Part shown: piece after piece, positions 21,822-30,200 of the stretch
Layout of the letters: each line of letters opens with the position of its first letter
Position numbering within the stretch: position 1 is the stretch's first letter
Assembly (NCBI GenBank): GCA_025642065.1
Contig: JAODUP010000563.1
Span: forward strand, 432,547 to 496,546
DNA length: 64,000 nucleotides
Direction of reading: 5' to 3'
From: Paralvinella palmiformis
Lineage: Eukaryota > Annelida > Polychaeta > Terebellida > Alvinellidae
Notes under the pieces: model-generated
The model's input: the letters and a program-made list of their open reading frames with translations, nothing else
What the model was told of the DNA's origin: nothing
Databases searched by the model: none
Program-made: the position numbers and the translations under genes

Positions 21822-24377
21822 CATATTTGCTAACTATTGATTATTATCCATCTGTTCATTCTAGAGGTTAGCCAGGACTCTCTGGGATACATGGCCATGG
21901 CCCAGACTGGAAGCAGTCCTCGACTGAGTAACGTTCTCCGACCAGATCGTGTGTGTAGCTATCTGGCTGATGAGAATACAGAGCAGACACCACTGAGGTC
22001 ATCATCATTGGGCAGTCGATCTCAGCTACTGCAGAGCAAGTCACTGACTGAGTCTTATCTCGACATGCAGAAGGGACAGGAAGTGGCCAACAGTGGTGAG
22101 CGTGCCTCCAGCACGCCCATGCTCAGTCGGACAGCGTCGCACAAAGATCAAAGGAAGAAGGGCCACGGAGGTAAGTCTGCCGATCGGAAACAGTTGTCCA
22201 AGGAGACACTGGAAGAAAAGGACTTCCTGATGGAGATGAATTTTAACCACAGATGTCGACATGGTAAGGAGCATGAATATGAGGATGTGAGACCACGTTC
22301 GTCTAGCGGCGGCTCGCATGACTTCCGAAATAGAACATTGAGTTCAGGCAGCCAGGAGCGCCGTCGAACAGGAAGCTTTGGATACCGAGAGAAGCTGTCC
22401 AAGATTGCCAGTCTGGCTAGGGCCAACATCCGAGAGCACCAGATGTTGGAGAATGGTCATGGCCACAGACAGCGAATGGCCACGATCTGTCAGGAATCAT
22501 TCCACAAACGCACTTCTAGTTTCGGCGCTGCCATCTCAGACATGCGACCACGGTCCTCTAGTCATGGAAATGCTCGGTACATGGACATGACTGGACGGGC
22601 GCATGTTGGTTGTAGTCATGCCTCGTCACATGATTGTCTGCATCGCCTCAATAAACGTGGTTCACAGGAGTTGGTCACCAGTGACTATCTTGACATGAGA
22701 CCACGTGTCTCAACGTTGCCGAGCCAAGCGCTAGTTGGCATGTTTAAGAACAAGGACCATTCACGACGGAGTCCACGAAGTCCACTCCTCACTGACAGCG
22801 ATTACCTGAGTATGGACCATGGCAGGTCCAGTGGTGAGTCATCAGCTGAGTATACTAGCATGGATCTGCATGCCCAAAAGTCACCCGAGGACCAACATCA
22901 TCAACAACGGGGAAAGTCTCGCACAAAGCGAGGCAGCACTTCATCGAAAGTGTCGTTCTCATCATCAGAGTCATTGACAAGTAACACAAGTCAAAGTTCA
23001 GATGGCCGTAGTCTGGACAGACAGAGGGCAGTGGTCACATCGCCAATACTGGACAACTTGGGGGGACACGCTGCTAAATCAAAACGGTCATCAAAATCAT
23101 CATTGGATAAAGAGCTAAGGCCAGTCATAGCCGGTCTAGATGACTCCTATGTTCTCTATTCACCAGTTAGCAGTAGGGAGTCGTCACCATTGCCTGGCAG
23201 TTGTGCTGCTAGTCTTGAGAAGGTTTCTAGTCCAATTCGCGCTGGTGATGACGATTCTGAACTTGTTGCCTCCACTGCTGTTAATCCAGCACCATCCAGA
23301 GGTGATAAGAAACATGATTATGTTAACGTGGATTACGATCGTAACAAGGGACCTGATGTTAGGACCAAGAATCGTGTTCCATCTGTCGCTGTAACTGGAC
23401 CGACATCAACAGCCAGTTCTCCAGTGTCACTGATGCACCACGAGATGTCGGTGAAGATTGAGGCACCGTCAATACCCTGTCCTAAGGCACCAATCTCAGA
23501 TGGCAGTAACACATCCAAGATAGGAGTGGAAAGCCAGCATTCTGATGAAGTACAGTCTAGTGATGCTGTACACTCTTCAGTGCACGTGAGATCATCCGAG
23601 AATGTTGCAGATCAAGTGAAAGACACTTCTGGTAAGGGAGCCGCAAGCAAATTGGTCCAACCAAAGACCAGTCATCTTCATGCAATGCACAACACACGGG
23701 ATATAAATCTAGCAGACAGACATGATGATGGCAGTATGGCAGGCCATGGGGATGCTGACTCATCACCATCACCACATCATCTGCCAGCCATCAAACACGA
23801 TTACATGGTTATTACTCCTGGTCAGACCAAAGCTAAGCCTACCACACCTGTACCATTCCCGAGTCTTGAACCAATAGTTTCACCAATCAGAGACGAAATG
23901 GCATCTGAGACACCTGAACCCTTCATGGTGCTGCCAATGCCACCTAGTGTTGACGATGACTACATAGAAGTGAACATAGCGGAAAAGCTGGTCGTTGACA
24001 CGGAACAGGAGTTGACATCAGGCAGTATGTCGGTTGCCATTGGTAACATTCATACGTTACCTGCTGCTCGGAGCAGCGCCGGTGAGATGCCACCTTCCTC
24101 ACCACATTCTGGCTCGAGCCCCGAATTGTCAGCCCTGGGCAAGTTGAACGCCGGCTCCTCGGAGGTGAATTATGCCACTTTGGATCTCCATTCTGCTGGC
24201 GATGAGCCAAACACTGATGGTAGGGCACGTCCTAAACACGCCAGTGGTGGTTCGTCGGCAGGCAGCGACAGTCCCGACGAAATGCCATTACAGTACGCTC
24301 AAATAGACTTCAACAAATCTGAACAGTTACGCAAGAGCAATGCTGAGAAGAAAACTCGAGCCCCCTTCGACCTCTAA
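3012..24377 (+). CDS. IRS: Insulin receptor substrate (IRS), 11 coding exons, 1396 aa
   Basis: CDS joins 3012-3074, 7747-8050, 8931-9073, 10613-10755, 12663-12842, 14486-14593, 14711-14821, 16914-16972, 17929-18333, 18540-18701 and 21865-24377; total 4191 nt, in frame throughout, all introns GT-AG. The product is a membrane-proximal docking adaptor: the PH domain (about residues 12-120) binds phosphoinositides, the PTB domain (about 123-225) binds the receptor NPXY motif, and phosphorylated tail tyrosines recruit SH2 proteins. Twelve YXXM motifs (PI3K p85 sites) are visible at Y391, 406, 441, 495, 510, 540, 568, 624, 798, 834, 873 and 889. YVNV at Y1045 is a GRB2-type site, and YATL (Y1329) and YAQI (Y1370) resemble the C-terminal SHP2 sites. 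The PH and PTB domains clearly resemble vertebrate IRS1/2, not DOK or FRS2. The start is the first in-frame ATG after a stop at 2985-2987. Vertebrate IRS1 is 1242 aa and nearly intronless in its coding part. Confidence 0.95.
3808..4202. mobile_element. hAT-type non-autonomous element, copy 1
   Basis: Ends in GGTTAAACTCCAACCCTG (right) with a degraded left end carrying the same GGTTTAACC motif. Its inside (ATTCACCAGTCTAATTC, then ACGAAGTTCACGAT) matches the element at 5841-6531. Confidence 0.55.
4662..5112 (+). repeat. 221-bp tandem duplication
   Basis: ATGAGTGAGATCCTGCC... repeats at 4662 and 4883 with about 97 percent identity by eye; the second unit has a 4-bp insertion. The unit contains the left end of the element at 4702 plus about 40 bp of its flank, so the duplication came after the insertion. 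Confidence 0.85.
4702..5200. mobile_element. hAT-type MITE (CAGTGTTCCAGCTAG ends)
   Basis: Terminal inverted repeats CAGTGTTCCAGCTAG (4702) and CTAGCTGGAACACTG (5186-5200), a typical hAT-superfamily end. There is no ORF. The left third is duplicated in tandem. No clear 8-bp target duplication is visible. Confidence 0.65.
5711..5795 (+). repeat. Minisatellite, ATACATAGGTATGTACACATG unit
   Basis: Three copies of ACATAGGTATGTACACA separated by short GATATGATATG-like spacers inside IRS intron 1. Confidence 0.75.
5841..6531. mobile_element. hAT-type element, copy 2, with transposase C-terminal remnant
   Basis: Ends CAGAGTTGGCAGATTTAAC (5841) and GTTAAACTCCAACCCTG (6531) are inverted repeats of the hAT type. 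The - strand between about 6115 and 6040 reads [15 protein letters not shown], the end of a hAT dimerisation domain, interrupted by stops. Flanks share CCTGTT on both sides, a possible decayed target duplication. Confidence 0.65.
7747..8050 (+). CDS. IRS: IRS coding exon 2 (bulk of PH domain)
   Basis: Acceptor TTTTTAG, donor G|GTGAGT, phase 0 to 1. Encodes residues 22-122, including [19 protein letters not shown] and PKRSIHL, typical of IRS PH domains, and the conserved PH helix tryptophan in KEWL. The PH domain is split by intron 1 inside the beta1-beta2 turn. Confidence 0.95.
8051..8930 (+). other. IRS intron 2
   Basis: 880 bp of AT-rich intron. I see no repeat element, ORF or RNA gene in it. 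Confidence 0.6.
8931..9073 (+). CDS. IRS: IRS coding exon 3 (first half of PTB domain)
   Basis: Acceptor CTCTTTTACAG, donor CAG|GTAAGTG, phase 1 to 0. Encodes residues 123-170, with [16 protein letters not shown] and ISFI motifs that match the IRS PTB domain. Confidence 0.95.
9118..9210 (-). repeat. Dispersed repeat with ACTAGCCCAACAAA motif
   Basis: Its reverse complement (CCAGCACAGTTTTGTT, then TTGTTGGGCTAG) is found again at 52587-52690 on the + strand. The family is unknown; it may be the end of a hAT-like element. Confidence 0.5.
10242..10415 (+). repeat. tRNA-derived SINE family A, copy 1
   Basis: Starts GGGGCACCTGTGTGGTCTAG with a box-A-like TGGTCTAGTTGGTAG and a box-B-like GAGTTTGAATCTTGG, then a tRNA-unrelated body GGAGGTCACTTGGCCCATTT and the tail CAATCATCATCATC. 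Same family at 17315, 39630 and 52394. Confidence 0.8.
10613..10755 (+). CDS. IRS: IRS coding exon 4 (second half of PTB domain)
   Basis: Acceptor TTATATTTGTAG, donor CTCAG|GTATCT, phase 0 to 2. Encodes [17 protein letters not shown] and QNMHEAIL, the C-terminal beta strands and helix of the IRS PTB domain, up to residue 218. Confidence 0.95.
10770..10796. repeat. (TA)n microsatellite
   Basis: Thirteen or so TA units running directly into the TATATACTCG end of the pogo-type element. Confidence 0.9.
10789..11645 (-). mobile_element. pogo/Tigger-type element, internally deleted, copy A
   Basis: - strand orientation. TIR-like ends with TATATACTC...TATAAGACGCAC are at both sides. The - strand reads the transposase C-terminal segment [14 protein letters not shown] followed by an Asp/Glu/Ser-rich tail, as in pogo-family proteins. 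Upstream 5' sequence (AAAAGGGAAGGTA..TTTGGCATAATTTAG) matches copies B and C. The catalytic DDE core is missing. Confidence 0.75.
11663..11688. repeat. (TA)n microsatellite
   Basis: About 12 TA units just outside the other end of the same element. Confidence 0.9.
12478..12545 (+). repeat. tRNA-like SINE head (family B)
   Basis: ATAGTGGTTAGAGCACTGC resembles box A and GGTTGTGGGTTTGAATCTG resembles box B; the body after CATATCTGTGTTTG diverges. It is not a tRNA gene: no acceptor stem pairs. Confidence 0.55.
12663..12842 (+). CDS. IRS: IRS coding exon 5 (post-PTB Ser/Thr linker)
   Basis: Acceptor CTGCACTTCAG, donor AG|GTATAG, phase 2 to 2, 180 nt (60 codons). Ser/Thr/Arg-rich linker with FRTRRHT and PVTRSKT. 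The exon is frame-neutral if skipped. Confidence 0.88.
12843..14485 (+). other. IRS intron 5
   Basis: Contains a 25-bp SINE family A tail fragment at 12879-12903, a C-rich run near 13612-13630, and a SINE family B copy at 13800-13935. Nothing else recognised. Confidence 0.6.
13800..13935 (-). repeat. tRNA-derived SINE family B, copy 2
   Basis: On the - strand: a box-B-like TGGTGGGTTCAAATCCTAG, then TGTTTGTGGGATATTTGCC, then CATATGTCCCATATGTGACC. The same order of blocks occurs near 0.9, 32.4 and 48.6 kb. Confidence 0.7.
14486..14593 (+). CDS. IRS: IRS coding exon 6 (Ser-rich linker)
   Basis: Acceptor ATCATCAACCAAG, donor CCAG|GTAACT, phase 2 to 2, 108 nt. Encodes [11 protein letters not shown] followed by a Thr/Ser run. 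The position and SPSK motif resemble the linker after the PTB domain in other IRS proteins. The pyrimidine tract is short, so the acceptor is slightly weaker than its neighbours. Confidence 0.82.
14711..14821 (+). CDS. IRS: IRS coding exon 7 (R-S-rich linker)
   Basis: Acceptor TGTCTCTTTTTAG, donor G|GTGAGC, phase 2 to 2, 111 nt. Encodes [16 protein letters not shown], an RxRxxS/T-type basophilic kinase target region typical of IRS linkers. Confidence 0.87.
14822..16913 (+). other. IRS intron 7
   Basis: Contains three loosely spaced repeats of AGTGACCAG...ACACCATGT (about 15619, 15745 and 15853), a (TA) run at 16573-16600, (CA) runs near 16160 and 16741, and a block at 16757-16815 repeated at 57507-57560. 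Confidence 0.6.
15610..15905 (+). repeat. Three-copy degenerate ~115-bp tandem repeat
   Basis: Units share AAAGTGACCA(A/G)(A/T)GG/AG, then ACACCATGT, CATTGTAGTTGAC(T) and TTTTTA..TGGATGAT; starts near 15618, 15745 and 15850. Confidence 0.65.
16914..16972 (+). CDS. IRS: IRS coding exon 8 (short linker exon)
   Basis: Acceptor ATTTTTTCTTCAG, donor CTGG|GTAAGAA, phase 2 to 1, 59 nt. Encodes [19 protein letters not shown]. The single tyrosine is in a YVTI context, not YXXM. Confidence 0.85.
16973..17928 (+). other. IRS intron 8
   Basis: Holds a full SINE family A copy with target duplication. The rest has no recognised feature; the 99-codon ORF at 16825-17124 is exon 8 plus intron read-through. 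Confidence 0.6.
17315..17501 (+). repeat. tRNA-derived SINE family A, copy 2, with TSD
   Basis: Complete copy starting GGGGGCACCTCCGTAGTC, with a box-A-like TAGTCTAGTGGTAGTG, a box-B-like GTGTTCGAATCCC and the CATCATCATC tail. Flanked by ATTATTTAACTTT (17301-17313) and ATTATTCAACTTT (17502-17514), a 13-bp target duplication with one mismatch. This is the best-preserved copy. Confidence 0.88.
17929..18333 (+). CDS. IRS: IRS coding exon 9 (four YXXM motifs)
   Basis: Acceptor CTGATTAACAG, donor CTGG|GTAAGT, phase 1 to 1, 405 nt. Contains YFDM, YMEM, YVDM and YILM, that is, four PI3K p85-type sites in 135 codons. Frame-neutral if skipped. Confidence 0.93.
18540..18701 (+). CDS. IRS: IRS coding exon 10 (two YXXM motifs)
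   Basis: Acceptor TAATCATTACAG, donor TTTTG|GTGAGTG, phase 1 to 1, 162 nt. Contains YIDM and YLPM. Frame-neutral if skipped. Confidence 0.92.
19296..20846 (+). mobile_element. hAT-type DNA transposon remnant
   Basis: Bounded by inverted ends CAGTGTTGCTTCTAGGAT (19296) and ATCCTAGAAGCAACACTG (20829-20846). The left end is present a second time at about 19487 (TGTTGCTTCTAGGATGCG), giving two ~190-bp direct copies. The middle (about 19690-20215) matches 51755-52140. The 3' part encodes a hAT dimerisation domain. A (TA) run sits at 20160-20192. Confidence 0.75.
20243..20515 (+). pseudogene. hAT transposase C-terminal (dimerisation) fragment
   Basis: Reads [18 protein letters not shown] and [15 protein letters not shown], the classic hAT dimerisation motif (STA.CER.FS.MN.IKT..RN.L). 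A frameshift near 20402 is needed to continue into the tail [16 protein letters not shown] and its stop at about 20515. The N-terminal and catalytic parts are absent. Confidence 0.85.
21785..21820. repeat. (TA)18 microsatellite before IRS exon 11
   Basis: Preceded by CTCTCTTTCTCTCTG, a compound (CT)/(TA) array close to the branch-point region of the exon 11 acceptor. Confidence 0.9.
21865..24377 (+). CDS. IRS: IRS coding exon 11 (C-terminal tail and stop)
   Basis: Acceptor TGTTCATTCTAG, phase 1 entry; stop TAA at 24375-24377. Encodes 837 residues, low-complexity and rich in Ser, His and Asp. It holds six YXXM motifs (YMAM, YLDM, YMDM, YLDM, YLSM, YTSM), the GRB2-type YVNV, and near the C-terminus NYATLDL and QYAQIDF, which match the paired SHP2-binding tyrosines of IRS1. 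No recognisable globular domain lies in this exon. Confidence 0.95.
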
Positions 24378-26914
24378 TGTAACTGTTGATAAATCTTAGG
24401 AAATTATTCTTGGCATGGCATCATTCAATATATACATGTGTGTGTGTGTGGCAAGATACTGTCACAGTCACGATTTGTGAAAACAATGTCTGGACAATTC
24501 ACCAAGTGATTTGATTCACTTCATGCTGAGACGTGTAATGTCTCACCAGTCCCTAGCAATGTGTTAAACAAATACTGTTAACAGAAAAACATTAATACAA
24601 CCTGTGTGTGTGTCCATCCGATTCCAGAATAACGTAACTGAACCGGAAGACAAAGTAAATGAGTCTTTGCTACCACTGAATGAAAATGACTTTTTAGTTT
24701 AAACATTTACTGATTAATGTGAACTGGTTTACGTGACCAGTGATTTTCGAGTCATTGTGCATTTATTGATGTGATAAACATTTAATGGCGCTCTTGCAAG
24801 GAGTTTGATGCTGCTGTCATGTGTGTATGTATGATGCTCTGACAGGCAGTTGGATGCTTGAAGTGCAGTTGTTCTGCGTACTTTGTTAAAGGATTGTTTT
24901 AAAATCTTCATATCACTCTGGCTGGTGAACTGTGTTGTGTTAATTGAATTAGTTTTTGTTAGCATCCTGTAAGACAGTGGTTATATGCCAAATGGACCTT
25001 AAGCTCATCTCTGTTATAGGTAAATGCATGTAGATGGTGTACATTTTGTTCGACTGAGTTTTTTAAATTTCCATTTAATTGTGTTTTGCAAGGAGTTCCT
25101 TCATGTGAGTTAATGGAAAACTACCTTTAACGTATTCTAACGAGGTCCACTGTTTTGCTGTATCATTGTCATACATGGTGATATTAATGTATGGCAGTGA
25201 CCACTGTGTTATAGATTTAGCTTTGAATTCGTGGATCATGTCATTTGTTATATGCAGTATTTAGGCACAAGCCTCTGTGAGCACGAGAAGTGTTGTGTAT
25301 TTTTATCTTTCGATGTTTTGTCTTTGTGTAAGGGATTAGCCAGTGGTTGATGATTGCCTCTCGTCTCCTCTCGATATCAGCTTCTACATAGCTGTTTTGT
25401 GATATCAAATGTTAGGCGATCCCCAACGCTTACTCCCATAACAAACATAAGAGGTGACATTTCTTGTAATCTATTAAGATTGGTAGTCGTGAGGACAAGT
25501 ATACTCTGTTAAAGATTGAAGAGATTTGCACATATTTTATTAAACTTTGTTAATGATTTAAGATGTTTTGTTTCCAATCTGTAGCCATCATGATTGAGTT
25601 TGTAAACGGATTTGTTCATCGATATTAATAGACTTGTATAAATATGGTTTCTGGTCAGCTGTAATTTAGATTGATGTCGAGTTTCTGAAATGTTTGGTAG
25701 TGGAAGTATTCAGAAGAAACGTGATGTATTTTTAATTTGCTGCACTGCGTACAGTATTACTGAACATCGGGGAAGAATAGTTAATTTTATTCGCAATCTT
25801 AGGATAGCTAGTTTTTGTTCTCTTTTTAGTACTGCCAAATTAGACCCACACTTTTGTTGGGTGAGCAGTTGAAGTTAACATCATGAAGCCATGTTTCTGT
25901 TGATCAGAAAGTAGTATTATGTCGGGAGTTTACTGGCACCTCGCAGTCGATATTTGTTACCAAGATAGACTTTTAAATAGGTTTTAGTGAAGCGTGCTTG
26001 TATGATTGCGTGCACATGAGAGTCTCTTGATCGGTATGCAGATTTCCTAGCAGAAGACTGATTTACGATGTTGTCTGTTGTATATTGTGATTGTACAATT
26101 AAATGTGATACGTTATTATCATGAAGCTCATCACTATCTGTCGATAGCCATAGCAATAAGTGATTCACTGATTGTCAGTGAGAAGTCAAATTTCTCTGCT
26201 GTGCTTCACGTTCAAACCCTATACCCTTTGTAATGGGAGTTAAGGCTTTGTGCTTGTGATGTGTATTGCTGTTTTGTTTGTTTTCTCTGTTTCTACCTTG
26301 TGTAGATGGGTACAGAGCTAATCTTCTGTGCAGTGTTAGGAAATTTGTTTTATCAACAAGCAAGTAATTTGTGATCTACAGTTGTATTCTCCAATCAACT
26401 GAAATGAAAAATTCGCCTATATACTTATTCTTAATAAACCGAGTGAAACACTGATCTGAAATATTTTCTGTGATTACTGAAAATTCAGCTGAGAAATTGG
26501 CTGTTCGATAAGTTGAGTGAAACTGATTATAACATTTACTCACCAAACTAAAAAAAATTGATTGTACATATGTCCGGGGGGTTATTTGGATGTAAAAGTT
26601 AATAACGATGGATTCTATGTAAAATACAGAATTTCACCAGTTACTCGGTCACAGCATGTACATAGATATGCCTTGCAAGAAGTGTAGAAAGAAAACTAAT
26701 GTACATGTAGCTGTAGCATAAAGATGTTGCTCACAATCAGTGTTGCATCACTGCTGAGCTTATTGGCAGATGTGATTCAAGGACATGATTATGATTTAAA
26801 AGAAGGATGGTTGATATTGTGCATCCATTGTTCTTTCCTATGATGTATTTTTTTTAACACTGGCAGATTAATGTTGTTATCCCAGTTGAATCGATTCCCA
26901 GATGTTATAACGAA

Positions 26915-26917
<3 letters not shown>

Positions 26918-26944
<27 letters not shown>
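26918..26944. repeat. (TA)n microsatellite in IRS 3' UTR
   Basis: About 13 TA units, 26 bp upstream of the poly(A) signal. Confidence 0.9.
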
Positions 26945-26951
<7 letters not shown>

Positions 26952-26969
26952 ATGAAGTGAGTTATGTTC

Positions 26970-26975
26970 AATAAA
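26970..26975 (+). terminator. IRS poly(A) signal AATAAA
   Basis: AATAAA followed after about 20 nt by the GT-rich stretch ACTTGTGTTGTGTCTTG, the usual downstream element. An earlier AATAAA lies at 26433-26438 and could give a shorter transcript. Confidence 0.7.
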
Positions 26976-27057
26976 TTATATTGTATCTAAAAACTTGTGT
27001 TGTGTCTTGACCTGTCTTACAATTGTCTCATCAGTAGGACACACATCTAAATAAGAG

Positions 27058-27063
27058 TTTATT
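27058..27063 (-). terminator. DDX54 poly(A) signal AATAAA
   Basis: On the - strand AATAAA lies 37 nt after the DDX54 stop codon, giving a very short 3' UTR. Its cleavage site would fall near 27040, within roughly 50 bp of the IRS cleavage site on the other strand. Confidence 0.7.
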
Positions 27064-27099
27064 CAATTTATCTCAATAAAGGAACCAAAGCAAGTTTTT

Positions 27100-27278
27100 T
27101 TAGCCATTTTGTTTCCGTTTTTGCCTTTTACGTTCTTTCTGCTTCATAAAGTGTCTCAGTCTTTCCTTCTTGTTTCTCTCTTTTATGATCTGTTCTTTCC
27201 TCTTCAGTTCTTTGGGTCTACCTTGCAAGTGCTTGTCTGTCGCAGGCAGTGCTTTTCTACTCGGAAGCAAACCTGGCC
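27100..27278 (-). CDS. DDX54: DDX54 coding exon 20 (basic C-terminus and stop)
   Basis: Acceptor TTCATTTCAAAG, phase 1; stop TAA at 27102-27100. Encodes [20 protein letters not shown], matching the DDX54 RPELKTKQQILKQRR block, and ends in a Lys/Arg-rich tail of the kind seen in nucleolar proteins. Confidence 0.92.
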
Positions 27279-30200
27279 CTTTGAAATGAAGACAGCATTC
27301 ATTATAATGTGGAAAAAAACTGAAATGGTCAGATATTAATGTCCTATATTACTGAAAACTATTAAAATGATCTTCTGTCCCTTTGTGATTGACAAGTCTC
27401 GTTTAATATTTTTGCACTATGACACACATGAAACAGAATGTCTACGTGTCATTTAGACTTTGTGTCTAGAAGTGAGTGGTGGTCTATTTTAACCTCAACG
27501 CTGTGTACTATTATAACCCAGGACATATACCCGAGGAACTACAGCTTATGTTCACCAATAATAACAAAGCAATATAATAAAACAACTAATTACCTGAAAT
27601 GATGATCAGAACCATAGAGTATACAATAACTATTTATGTGACTAATCAGAATTTTAAAAGGATATGCTTCCAGTGGCTGCTCACAGTATATTTCACCAGT
27701 GTTACATCCAATATGAATTTGATCTAAATCAACTTTAAATTATATAAATAAAATATTTACTTCCAAAATAAATCTATAATGGGCATTAATTATTTGGCTG
27801 GAACCTGAAGCAAGTATTTTTTTATCATCACTGAAATCCAAATGACAATAAGGAAGATGTAGTGATAAAGATCTAGAGCTATATATGACAGGAATAGATA
27901 CTCTCAGGACAAATGATCCGCCACTAAATTTGTTTGAAAAGTACAATTAATTAATGTGTAGCTTGATCAACACAAGGGACACAAATCCAAATTTACATCA
28001 ATGCCTGAATACGTAAAAAAAAGAAAATCAGAACATTTATGCAGATCATAGTACACAAACTAGAATATTGCCATTTTGATTAGAACTTTCTTGTACTGCT
28101 TGAATTGATGTTAAATTTCATAAACATTCCGACCATTTTCCATGACTTTTGAAATAAAAATAGGCTAAAAGCAATGCTAAAACTCCATTTGCTCTGTTAT
28201 TTAACAGAAGTACTACATTCCCATGTTATTTCACCCGCTCTGCTGTCAATCGCTAATACAAATTCTTGTAATTGGCCACAGACTGACAATGTTATCTGAT
28301 TGGTAAATCAGTGTTACACTACGGAGTCTTGCAGTTAAACCAGTCTAACTATATCATACAATGGGAAGCCATCTTCTATGTAGATCTGTCAACTGATCTG
28401 CAAATTATCAACCCCAGGAAGTACCACCCCCCCACCAAGATCTGGCTCCATAAGTTTATTATCTTCAAAGTAATGATTTGAATCACATTTGTCACTGTGG
28501 GTTCTCTGTTGGAACACAACCTTTGCAGTGATAAAGAACCCACCTTTGTTCCTCGTACTTCCATAAACTTCCATCTTGGCCGAGTGTTTTTTCCTCTTTC
28601 CATCTTTCCTCCTCATCACCTGATTCTCATCAATGGCTCCATCTTCCTCTTCCTCCATTCTATCTGCTACTTTACTCCTCTCCAACCATTCCTTATATCT
28701 TGTTACCGTGTTAAGAAATACATCAAAACAACACACGCACACACAGAGCAGCTTTTTTCCCAAAAATTAAAAATCCCAATTTAAGAATTACTGCGATTTC
28801 AATACAAGTCAAGCTCAATTCCAAAATGACTCAGGCCACTGCCAAGACTAAACAAATCTCACTCACTTACTCATTTACTCACTCACTCACGCAACCAACA
28901 TTCCCACCCACACTATCACTTAATCAGTGTGAATATAAAAAGAGCAATAAATATACCTTATGGGACACCTGGTGATGAACACAGAACAGGCAAAACATCA
29001 TGAGTCAAATTTCAGCGGATAGAGGCAAGTACAGAAATGCTGCCTCACTTTGATCAATTAAAATCATAATATAAATTTTCAACAGCACCATAGCTGTTTC
29101 TATGCTGTGACACCTCTTGTATGCAGACCAACAGGAGTTCTAGCCTTGGATCTATTTGCCAGTTGTTTACATGGAAATAAAAATACCAATTAGTGGTTTA
29201 ACGCCCATTCTACCCAAATATATTTTTATACACTTGATGAAAATTGAAGCAAGAGGATTTTTTGTTTTATGATCTGTGTACACGAAAACAGCACACCAAT
29301 TGGGCAACTAGGCTTTCCAATTAGACTTGATCCACTGAGCTAAAAGCATAAATAATCAGAAGATATGTGTCATACATATGATATACAGATATTTCCTACC
29401 AGCTGAAGGAAAGATGTTTTCGGCCATCCTTGACACACAACACTATAGGATTCAACCCAAAAAGAGCCAGAGACGGAATAAAATCGTCACATCACTGCCT
29501 ACTAAACCATTATTATTCAATAAATAACAATTAATTTTCACCAAACTGTTATTTGGATCTCACAAACATGCTGGTCTTTATATAATAATACTTGATAGTC
29601 ATGCGCTGTTAACTATCAGTACCTCCAGATGGGCTGTGAAACAATGAATTAATAACACTTGCCAATTGAAGTTATAATCAGGCATGTTTGTGTGAGCGAT
29701 AGTTGGAACAAAATCGCCACATCTCCGCCTTCTAGTCTTAGTCAATAAATTAAGATTCATTTTCACCAAACTGTTATTTGGTTCTCACAAACATGCCAGT
29801 CTGTATGTAATATAATACTTGTTAGTCACTCGTTGTTAACTACGGGTACCACCAGATGATTAGTGATAATATAAAAATTACTGTTCACATTGCAAACCTT
29901 GCTGTGAAACAATTAATTAATAACACTTGCCAGTTGAAGAGAGTCTACAATCAAGCCTGTTTGGTGTGATGAGCTTATTTATTTATATTAGTTATAACAT
30001 CAAAGCATAATCCGTGTCTCTCTCTGTGTGTGTGTGTTGCTGCCGGTGAAGAAATTGATATTCACCACACACTTACTGACACCATGAGTTTGAATGACTG
30101 GGTCAACATTTTCGTGAATGATGATATTGATTCGGATTTTAAGCCAATACTTGACCTAGACTTATACGGTGAACATATGCTTGAGTAAAGAATTACAGGG

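Larger units (their letters stand above)
18702..21864 (+). other. IRS intron 10
   Basis: 3.2 kb, half of it a degraded hAT-type transposon (19296-20846). A (TA)18 run at 21785-21820 lies 45 bp before the exon 11 acceptor. The 60-codon ORF at 21083-21265 shows no motif. Confidence 0.6.
24378..26995 (+). other. IRS 3' UTR
   Basis: About 2.6 kb after the IRS stop with no long ORF, no recognised repeat except a (TG) run near 24438 and a (TA) run at 26918-26944, and T-rich composition typical of a terminal UTR. It ends at a canonical poly(A) signal. Confidence 0.7.

Noticed and set aside
22041..24228. Several - strand and off-frame ORFs inside IRS exon 11
   Set aside because: They are shadows of the long IRS coding exon; none has a start context or motif, and the + frame shows clear IRS motifs.
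28497..28784. 95-codon + strand ORF
   Set aside because: Antisense to DDX54 exon 19, which has a clear family match and valid splice borders on the - strand.
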